A DNA stretch of 64,000 nt, from NCBI GenBank assembly GCA_905194675.1, contig CAJJTG010000003.1, positions 24,672 to 88,671 of the forward strand. Direction: 5' to 3'. The translations under genes and the position numbers were made by a program. Within the stretch, counting starts at the first letter, position 1; the number at the start of each line of letters is the position of its first letter. The stretch is from an uncultured Collinsella sp. GTDB taxonomy: Bacteria > Actinomycetota > Coriobacteriia > Coriobacteriales > Coriobacteriaceae. The notes beneath the pieces are model-generated. The model made no database searches. It worked only from the letters and a program-made list of their open reading frames with translations, and was not told the origin of the DNA. Of the stretch, positions 17,147 through 24,260 are shown piece by piece.

Positions 17147-17257
17147 CTAATGGCAGAATTTATCCATGTAGTCCTCAAAGTCGAACACTTCTACCACGAC
17201 GCCCTCTTCCTGAGACTCTTTCAGTTGCTCCAAGAGATCTTTGTTAATAACGTCCAT
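17147..17257 (-). CDS. 36-residue acidic peptide, candidate substrate (RiPP precursor) of the adjacent radical SAM enzyme
   Basis: ATG 17257 follows AGGAGG with a seven-base spacer, one of the best ribosome sites in the window; the stop TAG is 17147-17149. The peptide begins MDVINKDLLEQLKESQEEG, an amphipathic helix of the kind seen in RiPP leaders, continues with a hydrophobic VVVEVF, and ends in a short acidic/aromatic tail with Tyr30, Met31, Phe34, a single Cys35 and C-terminal His36. There is no signal peptide. It lies downstream of the B12 radical SAM gene on the same strand and before a terminator. With the IS removed, only 13 bases separate the radical SAM stop from this ATG. Substrate status is inference; no homologue is recognised. 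Confidence 0.7.
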   Translation of the reverse strand: MDVINKDLLEQLKESQEEGVVVEVFDFEDYMDKFCH

Positions 17258-17270
17258 GCAGAAACCTCCT

Positions 17271-17348
17271 CTATCTAATCAATTGTAGTATATCTGCTTT
17301 CATGCAATTATCAACCAACTTGTTTAATTGCTCCTCGTTTGCCGATAG
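17271..17348 (-). pseudogene. Severed 3' end of the radical SAM gene (25 codons plus stop)
   Basis: In the minus-strand reading frame that results from deleting the IS and one 13-bp direct repeat, codons CTA TCG GCA AAC GAG onward (LSANEEQLNKLVDN...) run without interruption to TAG 17271-17273. That stop directly abuts the AGGAGG of the small peptide. The residues continue the helical winged-helix-like tail of the radical SAM protein (KNELRDILKKEG). The fragment has no start of its own. Confidence 0.8.
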
Positions 17349-17361
17349 TCCCTCTTTTTTC
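17349..17361. repeat. 13-bp direct repeat flanking the IS, left copy
   Basis: TCCCTCTTTTTTC, identical to 18983-18995 immediately outside the right IS end. It is interpreted as a target-site duplication. Confidence 0.75.
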
Positions 17362-17388
17362 CCTTGATTCTCATTTTCATTGCAACAG

Positions 17389-17428
17389 CCTCAGGACTCA
17401 GCGCAACGCGTTGCGCTGAGTCCTGAGG
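17389..17428. repeat. Perfect 40-bp palindrome at the IS left end
   Basis: CCTCAGGACTCAGCGCAACG (17389-17408) is followed without a spacer by its exact reverse complement (17409-17428). A related GTTGCGCTGAGTCC occurs near the right end (18789-18802) in the orientation of the second arm. Confidence 0.9.
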
Positions 17429-17494
17429 CGCGAATCCGGGTAGGCAACCCCAGAGGGGCCGGAATCCCCCGGCCCGCGATGGAGGGAGGCCGGC

Positions 17495-18757
17495 ATGTCC
17501 AGACCCAAGCCGTCCGGAAGGTCGTACGGGAGGCTCACGAGGCACGAGAGGAACACGGTCGAGAGGATGCTCGACCGCAACCGCAGCGCTCGCGAGATCG
17601 CCGCGGAGCTCGGCAGGTCGCCCTCGACCGTGACCAGGGAGGTTGCGGCGCACCGCTACGTCACCGCGCCGCGCTCGCGCTACGGCGAGCCCGCGCCCGC
17701 GGACCTCTCGGGGGCCTGCCCCAGGCTCTCCGCGTGGCCGAGGTGCTGCAACGGCTGCCCGCACAGGAGGGGCTACGGCTGCTCGAGGAGGCCCAGGGTG
17801 TTCTACAGCGCCAGGAGGGCGCAGGAGGCGGCCGACGCCGAGCTCTCGGCGAGCAGGTCCGGGATCGACGAGACCGAGGAGGGCGCCGCCGCCAAGCTCG
17901 CGGCCATCAGGGACGGGCTCGCGCGCGGGCTCTCCCCGCAGCAGATAGCGGCGACGACCCCCGGGCTCAGCGCCTCCACCGTCTACAGGTGGGTGGACGC
18001 CGGCTACGACGGCATGACGAACATGGAGCTCAGGCGCAAGGTCGGCTACAGGCCGAGGTCGCGCCGGGCCCCGAAGAGGGCGACGTCCCACTCGTCGCGC
18101 AGGTCGCACGCGTCGTTCCTCGCGCTCGGCGAGGACGCCTGCGCCGCGGCCTGGGAGATGGACACCGTCGAGGGCTCCAGGGGCGACTCCGCCAGGCTCC
18201 TCACGCTCCTGCACCGCCCGAGCCGCTTCCAGCTGGCCCTGCCGCTGCCGGACGGCACGTGCGCCTCGGTCCTGGCGGCGCTCTCCTCCCTGCGCGGGGT
18301 CCTCGGCGAGGACGGCGCGAGGCGCGCCTTCGGCGCCGTGCTCACCGACAACGGGAGCGAGTTCGCCGACGAGGGCGCCATCGCGGCGCTGATCGGCGAG
18401 CGGGACGGCGAGACCAGGCTCTTCTACTGCGACCCCCGGCAGAGCCAGCAGAAGGGCGCGTGCGAGAAGAACCACGTGGAGATCAGGAAGCTGCTGCCCA
18501 AGGGCGCCGGGGCCAGGTTCGACCGGCTGACGGCGGCGGACTGCGCGCTGCTCATGTCGCAGGTGAACTCCGAGCCGAGGGGGGCGCTCGGGTTCCTGAC
18601 GCCGGCGCGCGTGCTGCGGATGGCCCTCGGGGAGGACGCCTCCGCCCTCATGGACGCGTTCGGGATAGAGGAGCTGGCGCCCGGCGAGCTCGACCTCACG
18701 CCCGGCTGCATCGACAGGGCCAGGGCCGCGAGGGGCGAGGGGCCGCTGGCGGGATAG
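17495..18757 (+). CDS. IS30-family transposase
   Basis: 420 residues, ATG 17495 after GGAGGG. An N-terminal helix-turn-helix (RLTRHERNTVERMLDRN, REIAAELGRSPSTVTREV) is followed by a Cys-rich segment (CCNGCPHRRGYGC). The DDE catalytic core has Asp in WEMDTVEG, Asp in LTDNGSEFAD and Glu in QSQQKGACEKNHVEIRKLLPKG; the NHVEIRKLLPKG block is diagnostic for IS30. Length and motifs appear intact, so the element may still be active. It is read opposite to the peptide cassette and may polarly affect it. Confidence 0.93.
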   Translation: MSRPKPSGRSYGRLTRHERNTVERMLDRNRSAREIAAELGRSPSTVTREVAAHRYVTAPRSRYGEPAPADLSGACPRLSAWPRCCNGCPHRRGYGCSRRPRVFYSARRAQEAADAELSASRSGIDETEEGAAAKLAAIRDGLARGLSPQQIAATTPGLSASTVYRWVDAGYDGMTNMELRRKVGYRPRSRRAPKRATSHSSRRSHASFLALGEDACAAAWEMDTVEGSRGDSARLLTLLHRPSRFQLALPLPDGTCASVLAALSSLRGVLGEDGARRAFGAVLTDNGSEFADEGAIAALIGERDGETRLFYCDPRQSQQKGACEKNHVEIRKLLPKGAGARFDRLTAADCALLMSQVNSEPRGALGFLTPARVLRMALGEDASALMDAFGIEELAPGELDLTPGCIDRARAARGEGPLAG

Positions 18758-18976
18758 GCGGCGGGCCGGGACATGGGCCGGAAGGCCCGTTGCGCTGAGT
18801 CCGGAACGGCTGCGCGGCGGGCTGGCGGAGCATGCGGCGGCGGCATGGGGGCACCGGCCTCCATAGCCTCTCCACCTGCGGAAACGGTGCGACGGCCAGG
18901 TGCCGGGAGCTATTCCCGCGTTGCGCTAGCTGCGGAAACGCGGGGCCCGTTCAGGCTGTTGCGTTGAGATTGAAAA

Positions 18977-21226
18977 TCAACCTCCCTCTTTTTTCAAAAT
19001 GTCGCGCAGCTCGTTCTTAGTAATCGGCTTTTCAAACAACGAAAGCAAAGCGAACGAATAATCATTAACCGCACACATTCTATGGGTGGCACAACTCAGC
19101 AGTACTCTTAACCCCTCTTTTGAGCGTCCGACTTCTTTAACAAACGAACTTTTAACCAATTGAAAACCATTATCGTGCATTACATAATCGGCATCGATAT
19201 TTGTATTCAGCAATCCATAATGCAACAGTTCTTCTATCGCCCTTGTCAGCTCGAGGTCGCCCTGATCAAGAATAAGAGAAATGCTACAATCGGCCTCCAA
19301 TAAACGGGCCAACTTAAGGTATACCAACTGGGAAACAGCATAGACATGATGGTATTCAGAATTATAGAAGTAGGCAAATGGCTCAACGAGCACGACAGAG
19401 GTCTTGGAATCCAGCCAGATTCGATCAGCTGGATTTAGACTAGTTAGCCGTCGCTTTACTTTGGTCAAATGTCCCTTATACCTGACAGCGTGAATAGAAT
19501 CTAGGATCCAGGTCACCTCTGAAATATGAAGCCGCTGGGGCAAGTCAATTGTGTCACTACCGTTTATGACCTCTTGCATATAAAAATCAATATGATGCTC
19601 ATCAGATAAGGATTTTGCTTCATTTAAAGTTAAACCAGTGCCTGAAACATAATCCACTTCGAGGCGCAAATCCTCATATTGGGACTTCGGCATTACAGAG
19701 ACACCATACTTATCGGGATGATTCCAAACATCCGACCCCATAACGAGACCAAAATTCGTAAATCCTCTCGTGGAATATGGAACACCACATACCTGTTTTG
19801 AATAATTCAAAACATTCTCTGTATAAGCTAAGGTGTTCAGAGCCTCTTCTTTAGTTTCGGTCGGAAAGCCAATCATAAAAAATAGATGAACAGGAATACC
19901 CGCATTGAGACAATCATGGATATTGCGATCAATCCAATCAACTCTCGTGTTCTTCTTCATTAGATCAAGAACTCTTTGGTTGTATGACTCGAGGCCAAAC
20001 TGAATCTGCCTACATCCACTTTGGTATATCTTGTTAAAAACGTCTGTACTTAGGGTTGGAGAGAACCTCGTTTCTCCATGCCAGAAAAACGTTTTTCCCG
20101 ATGCGTTTATTTCATCCGCGAGTTGCTCCATTCTTTTGCCTTCGAATGTTTCATCCACAAAAGAGAAAACTCTCGTGCCGTATTTTTCATTTAACCGACA
20201 CATTATTTCAAATACTCTCGATATAGGCATCTTTCGGTAACAACCACCGGTAGCACCGGGAATGGTGCAGAAGGCGCAATGATTAAAACACTGCCTAGAG
20301 GAATAAACCGGCAATATTAGCTCAGGCATGAAGTATTTAGAAAGGGCGAAGCCATCGAAATCGGGAACTGTATCGTTGATAAATGTTTGCTCAATCCGAT
20401 GGTTTTTATATATCTTTCCACCTTTAGCATGGCAAAGGTTTGGAACACAGTCGAGATTGTCATCACCAGAGTCAAGAGCCTCAAGAAGACGTGCAAGCGG
20501 CTCTTCGCCGTCATACATCATTATCGAATCAATGTATTCAAAAAAGGGATGCCATTCTTTCATGCAGTCATCTGCTAAACGAGTAATGTAATTGCCGCCC
20601 AATGAGACGTGTTTAACAGATGGACATTCTTCTTTAATCAGTTTCGCTAACGTAACTGCAGAAATCAATTGGAAACAGCCGCTCACCGAAATCCCAATAA
20701 ACTCGATTTTTTCCCTCTGAATACGCTTAAGAAAGGCAGTTTCATAGAAGGAAATAAACGGATTATGCAAGGTATCCGCAAGCGATTTCATTATTTCTGG
20801 TGTCGAATAATAATCATAGGGCAGATCTATGGAGTTGAACGTGTATTTAACTCCATATGAGACGTGATTTATGATATAGAGTGCATTTCTAAAAATGTTT
20901 TCAGCATATTGTCTTTCTTTTAGATTAAAGTATCTCTTCGATCTGAAAATATCTTTTGCCTCGTCAACATTAAGTGCCGACTTTTGTATCAACTCGATTG
21001 TTAATTGAACATTCGAACTAAACGAATCCTTTGATTCCCGATACCTTTTACAGCACTCTTCGACATGTCTAAAAGATAGGAGGTCATCGTAAAATTCCAC
21101 GTTTAAGTCAACAATGTCAACTTTGTATTGTTCAACCTCTTGAAGATATGACTTCAAAACAGGCAAGGCAAGATACGGCCCCACTGGACTCCATCCTGGG
21201 GGAAATACTAAAAGCGTTTTAGGCAT
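18977..21226 (-). CDS. B12-binding radical SAM enzyme, C-terminally truncated by the IS
   Basis: 749 residues as it stands. Residues 1 to about 260 resemble a cobalamin-binding Rossmann domain (start MPKTLLVFPPGWSPVGPYLALPV split at P11; GISVSGCFQLISAVTLAKLI; VSLGGNYITRL). The radical SAM core follows, with the cluster motif CFNHCAFC (CX3CX2C), SFVDETFEG, FGLESYNQRVLDLMKKNT and HLFFMIGFPTETKEEA. About 250 extra C-terminal residues include winged-helix-like segments. This is the architecture of enzymes that methylate or otherwise modify unactivated carbons, including RiPP-maturation enzymes. The frame now ends GG-TGA inside the IS repeat; the ancestral gene ran about 24 residues longer. Whether the stub is active is unknown. 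It follows the MFS gene by 7 bp. Confidence 0.85.
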   Translation of the reverse strand: MPKTLLVFPPGWSPVGPYLALPVLKSYLQEVEQYKVDIVDLNVEFYDDLLSFRHVEECCKRYRESKDSFSSNVQLTIELIQKSALNVDEAKDIFRSKRYFNLKERQYAENIFRNALYIINHVSYGVKYTFNSIDLPYDYYSTPEIMKSLADTLHNPFISFYETAFLKRIQREKIEFIGISVSGCFQLISAVTLAKLIKEECPSVKHVSLGGNYITRLADDCMKEWHPFFEYIDSIMMYDGEEPLARLLEALDSGDDNLDCVPNLCHAKGGKIYKNHRIEQTFINDTVPDFDGFALSKYFMPELILPVYSSRQCFNHCAFCTIPGATGGCYRKMPISRVFEIMCRLNEKYGTRVFSFVDETFEGKRMEQLADEINASGKTFFWHGETRFSPTLSTDVFNKIYQSGCRQIQFGLESYNQRVLDLMKKNTRVDWIDRNIHDCLNAGIPVHLFFMIGFPTETKEEALNTLAYTENVLNYSKQVCGVPYSTRGFTNFGLVMGSDVWNHPDKYGVSVMPKSQYEDLRLEVDYVSGTGLTLNEAKSLSDEHHIDFYMQEVINGSDTIDLPQRLHISEVTWILDSIHAVRYKGHLTKVKRRLTSLNPADRIWLDSKTSVVLVEPFAYFYNSEYHHVYAVSQLVYLKLARLLEADCSISLILDQGDLELTRAIEELLHYGLLNTNIDADYVMHDNGFQLVKSSFVKEVGRSKEGLRVLLSCATHRMCAVNDYSFALLSLFEKPITKNELRDILKKEGG
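18983..18995. repeat. 13-bp direct repeat flanking the IS, right copy
   Basis: TCCCTCTTTTTTC, identical to 17349-17361. It encodes part of the LKKEG segment of the radical SAM protein on the minus strand. Confidence 0.75.
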
Positions 21227-21233
21227 ATCAACG

Positions 21234-22421
21234 TCACATCTTTCGCAAATAATTCAATTGAAACACAACTACCATCATAATTGAAAATACACCAAGTCCT
21301 GTAACGAGAATTGAGAACATCGCGATGCTCGTGAACAGGGAAACAAGAAGTGTTGAAATAACAACAGCAACCGATTGCAAAGACTCCCTAATTGAAAACA
21401 GGCTTATCGATTCAGATCCGTCTCTCGCCAAATCCTGCAGCGATGTTATGAGAAGCACATCTTGAATGGCGTTTCCGGCACCGACGATAAAAAGGAAAAT
21501 AAACGATATCCCAGACGCATAGCGATAGCCAAACGCCAGATACGCACCGAGCGCAAGATACGTCACAAAACAATATGATTTAACGCAATCGGAACCACTG
21601 ATTAAACGACCGTATATTGTATTTCCGAACAACAGTCCGATTGTAAGACTACTCTGAAGGAATCCATATTGTATCGATGACGAGTCAAATTGCAATTGCG
21701 CTATAGCTGGCAAAAGAGAATTCAGAGAGCCGAATGCCACGCCACTAGAAATATCGATTAATAGGAAACCAATTGCCAAGTGCTTCGCGCTAAGATCACT
21801 AAATGCAGTCCTGTTTTTTTCATTTTTGCTTATTCCCTCTTTATCATTAACCTCGATAACCGACGGAACATCTCGCAGCAACCAGAACGACGCGGCAAAA
21901 GAAAGCGCGTCTAATGCAAGAACAGCCTCCGCCCCAAATTGAGCGACAACAAAACCGCCGGCAACTGGCCCCAGGACCATCATCAAATTCTGCAGGAACC
22001 CAAACGAATTATTAATTACGTCGCGATTGATACTATTCGTATTGGCTCTTAACAACGAGTAAAAGCAGGGCATTTCTACCGTTCGGCAAAGCGATACCGC
22101 GCACGTAATAGCAAACATACTCCATTTACTATCAACAAAAATATAGCAAACGAATAATCCCGCGCGAATTAAGTCTGCCAATCTCATGGCCTGCAGTGTC
22201 CCGATACCCATCTTCTGAGGCAGCTGCGCGAGCGCAACTGAAAACAGAGAGGGGGCAAATCTGCAGCAGACCATCAAAGCAGTTGCAGAAACATCGTGAG
22301 TTACCTCGTAAATCAGCATTGGCAAAGCAATATTCGCACACCAATTGCCTATTTCGCTTATCCCTCTAGCAATATATAGGACCCGAACCGGACGGCTAGC
22401 TCTCAATACCGTGAACATCAC
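21234..22421 (-). CDS. MFS transporter, probable exporter of the cassette
   Basis: 395 residues from GTG 22421 (GAGG six bases upstream; ATG 22418 also possible), overlapping the preceding DUF2087 gene by 26 bp. Twelve hydrophobic segments are evident (for example SALMVCCRFAPSLFSVALAQ and FGFLQNLMMVLGPVAGGFVVAQF). The pattern matches the MFS_3/drug-efflux-like group with a central charged loop (EVNDKEGISKNEKNR, about 185-200). Its position between the DUF2087 gene and the radical SAM gene suggests export of, or immunity to, a modified peptide. This is inference; a macrolide-efflux-like role is the generic alternative. Base composition is clearly lower in GC than in the flanking chromosome. 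Confidence 0.8.
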   Translation of the reverse strand: MMFTVLRASRPVRVLYIARGISEIGNWCANIALPMLIYEVTHDVSATALMVCCRFAPSLFSVALAQLPQKMGIGTLQAMRLADLIRAGLFVCYIFVDSKWSMFAITCAVSLCRTVEMPCFYSLLRANTNSINRDVINNSFGFLQNLMMVLGPVAGGFVVAQFGAEAVLALDALSFAASFWLLRDVPSVIEVNDKEGISKNEKNRTAFSDLSAKHLAIGFLLIDISSGVAFGSLNSLLPAIAQLQFDSSSIQYGFLQSSLTIGLLFGNTIYGRLISGSDCVKSYCFVTYLALGAYLAFGYRYASGISFIFLFIVGAGNAIQDVLLITSLQDLARDGSESISLFSIRESLQSVAVVISTLLVSLFTSIAMFSILVTGLGVFSIMMVVVFQLNYLRKM

Positions 22422-22677
22422 GATTAACCTCGTATTTCAGGCCTCGTTCATCCCTTAATAGGAATCCATAATCAACCAAGTACCGCCTCAACACGGCATA
22501 ATCAGGATAGAGCTGTGACAGCACACGATTAACCTGAAGCTCCGTATAACTTGTATTTAATTCAAAGAAAGAGACGGCCCATAGCAGCATGATTCTTTTA
22601 TAGCTTTCCTTTTTTGGAATTGAAACCAGCTCGCCATTCTTGAGAAATCGTTTTTTAAAGTCTATTAGCTCATCCAT
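22396..22677 (-). CDS. DUF2087 family protein
   Basis: 93 residues, ATG 22677 with GGAGG upstream. The sequence contains SIPKKESYKRIMLLWAVSFF, then SYTELQVNRVLSQLYPDYAVLRRYLVDYGFLLRDERGLKYEV. This matches the small DUF2087 winged-helix-like domain, often attached to or beside transcriptional regulators. It is the first gene of the AT-rich cassette and overlaps the MFS gene. A regulatory or peptide-recognition (RRE-like) role is possible, but neither is shown by sequence alone. No promoter of good quality is evident in 22678-22777. Confidence 0.75.
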   Translation of the reverse strand: MDELIDFKKRFLKNGELVSIPKKESYKRIMLLWAVSFFELNTSYTELQVNRVLSQLYPDYAVLRRYLVDYGFLLRDERGLKYEVNRDVHGIES

Positions 22678-22777
22678 TCACATCCTCCATTTCATACGCA
22701 TCTAATACTAAAAATGCATACGCTTTAGGTCATCGCATTCAGCTTCTTTATTCGAACTAAACTCGAACTAATCTAAA

Positions 22778-22996
22778 TTATTTGCTCAGACACTCTTCGA
22801 AAGCTCGTTTTTCACTCTGAGTAAAATGCCCTTCCCAGTCAGTCCACGAACAGGAAGGCAACTCACAACGAGCGGAGTCGAAGCCCTCTGCCGTCGGTCG
22901 CTCAAAATGCACGATAACCTTTTCGATATCGCCATCTGTAATCAGGTCAGAATGAATGACCTCGGTACCATCTTCGAATGTCATATACGGGTACAT
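22778..22996 (-). CDS. Small conserved-type protein (DUF6061-like)
   Basis: 72 residues from ATG 22996, with GCGAGGTGG upstream. The sequence MYPYMTFEDGTEVIHSDL, then VIVHFERPTAEGFDSARCELPS, is acidic and soluble. The combination of a DGTEVIHS strand with VHFERP and FDSARCELP recalls small DUF6061-type proteins of gut anaerobes (recognised from memory, not verified). It is 100 bp upstream of the DUF2087 gene on the same strand and could be either the first gene of the cassette or its neighbour. Function unknown. Confidence 0.6.
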   Translation of the reverse strand: MYPYMTFEDGTEVIHSDLITDGDIEKVIVHFERPTAEGFDSARCELPSCSWTDWEGHFTQSEKRAFEECLSK

Positions 22997-23170
22997 CACG
23001 TAAACCACCTCGCAATAGTAAATCCAGTTTAGCATCAAGCTATTGCACCAAAGACAGCAGGCCCCCTTGATGAGTTGATGGTATCTGTTAAATGTCACGT
23101 ACGATTCACATCTGGTGGGTACCCTGATGGCTACACGAAACGAAGCAGATTTACATCGGGAGGACCCCGT

Positions 23171-24124
23171 ATGACAACCAAGTACACCGACGCGCCGCGC
23201 ACGCGTGTCATGACGCCGGCCGCACTCAACAACGGCGTTCACGAGAACCATTCCATCGGCCAGACCATGGCCATTGCGCCCAAGAAAAAACTCTTTGATG
23301 ACATTTCCATTCCCCAAATCATCGCCGGTGCCGCGGCAGCCGCCACGAGTGTCGCGCTCGCTTCAAAGATTGGCATTGCCGGCTCGGTGATTGGTGCCGC
23401 TGTGAGCTCAGTCATCACTGTTGTGTCCTCGCAGGTCTATCGCCACTTTATCTCCGCCAGCGCCGAAGCAATCAAGGGCACGCATGCCGCTGTCGACTAC
23501 CCTACCGGCGCCTACGAGCCCGTTGAGCCCAATGTCGAGGAGCACCTAGGTGGCGCCGCAACCACGCAGGAGATGCGCCAGGTTGCGGGACGCGCGACCA
23601 CGGCGCGCGTCGCTCCCAACAGCCTGCGCGCCAAGGCGGCGGCTGAGCGCAGCCAGACGCAAAAGAAGGTCATCGTCTTCTCGATCGCTATCGCCATCGT
23701 CGCGGTCATCGCCTGCGCCGGCGCCATCCTTATCACCACTGCCGGTGAGGGTCTGGGCGAGCGTCCCGAGCCAATCCTGTCGTCGCGCACGAGCGAGAGC
23801 GATGCAAATGGCAACACCCAGTCGCAGGATCAGCAGGCACAGACGGACGATACGCAAGGCAGTTCTACCTCTGCCAATTCGTCCTCGAACACCCAAAACC
23901 AATCGCAGGGCGTCGATTCTTCCGTGAACAACAGCGGCACGCAATCCAGCACGACTGACTCAAGCCAAACGACTGACGGCTCTCAACCGAGCACGGGCGA
24001 CCAGGCGAATGGCAATACACCGAGTACGGGATCTACCGACAACAGCAACACCAACAGCTCGAGCGGAACCGCGTCCGGCACGGCATCTGACAGTTCAAGC
24101 CAAGGCACGACATCGGGCAACTAG
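23171..24124 (+). CDS. Hypothetical membrane protein with Ser/Thr/Gln-rich tail
   Basis: 317 residues from ATG 23171, which has GGGAGG seven bases upstream. Residues about 45-85 are hydrophobic and Ala-rich (IIAGAAAAATSVALASK, SVIGAAVSSVITVVSS). A clear transmembrane helix lies at about 173-197 (VIVFSIAIAIVAVIACAGAILI). The last 110 residues are a low-complexity Ser/Thr/Asn/Gln/Gly tail, as in extracytoplasmic linkers. No enzymatic motif is visible and no family is recognised. A separate terminator follows. Confidence 0.65.
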   Translation: MTTKYTDAPRTRVMTPAALNNGVHENHSIGQTMAIAPKKKLFDDISIPQIIAGAAAAATSVALASKIGIAGSVIGAAVSSVITVVSSQVYRHFISASAEAIKGTHAAVDYPTGAYEPVEPNVEEHLGGAATTQEMRQVAGRATTARVAPNSLRAKAAAERSQTQKKVIVFSIAIAIVAVIACAGAILITTAGEGLGERPEPILSSRTSESDANGNTQSQDQQAQTDDTQGSSTSANSSSNTQNQSQGVDSSVNNSGTQSSTTDSSQTTDGSQPSTGDQANGNTPSTGSTDNSNTNSSSGTASGTASDSSSQGTTSGN

Positions 24125-24154
24125 GCACTGCATCCCCAGATAGGCAACCTGTAC

Positions 24155-24190
24155 AACGGGCGCGAATCGACAGCGGTTCGCGCCCGTTTG
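24155..24190 (+). terminator. Rho-independent terminator
   Basis: ACGGGCGCGAA and TTCGCGCCCGT pair over a 10-base loop, followed by TTG, 30 bp after the stop of the membrane protein. Confidence 0.75.
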
Positions 24191-24260
24191 CCTTGGGCGC
24201 CGTCATGGCGAGCGCCATGCGATGGTAAGATGCTTTACATGTGTAAAGAGGAGATTTGCC

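Larger units (their letters stand above)
17362..18982. mobile_element. IS30-family insertion sequence inserted in the radical SAM gene
   Basis: 1621 bp with one transposase gene. The outer ends are imperfect inverted repeats of about 30 bp: left 17362-17391 and right 18953-18982 share TTGATT, TCA, TCA and a perfect GCAACAGCCT inner block (23 of 28 positions after the two terminal bases). The element is strikingly GC-rich and uses AGG arginine codons, in contrast to the AT-rich cassette around it. The left end also carries a perfect 40-bp palindrome (17389-17428). The right terminal repeat supplies the premature TGA now ending the radical SAM frame. Confidence 0.85.

Noticed and set aside
17410..17446. 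Possible origin or resolution (dif-like) site at the 40-bp palindrome
   Set aside because: It lies within the IS terminal region and does not match known dif or oriC patterns.
17380..18798. 472-codon frame inside the IS, overlapping the transposase
   Set aside because: Arg/Gly/Ala-rich alternative frame; the IS30 motifs are in the frame starting at 17495.
22678..22777. Second small peptide gene upstream of the DUF2087 gene
   Set aside because: Only very short frames without ribosome sites are present between the two genes.
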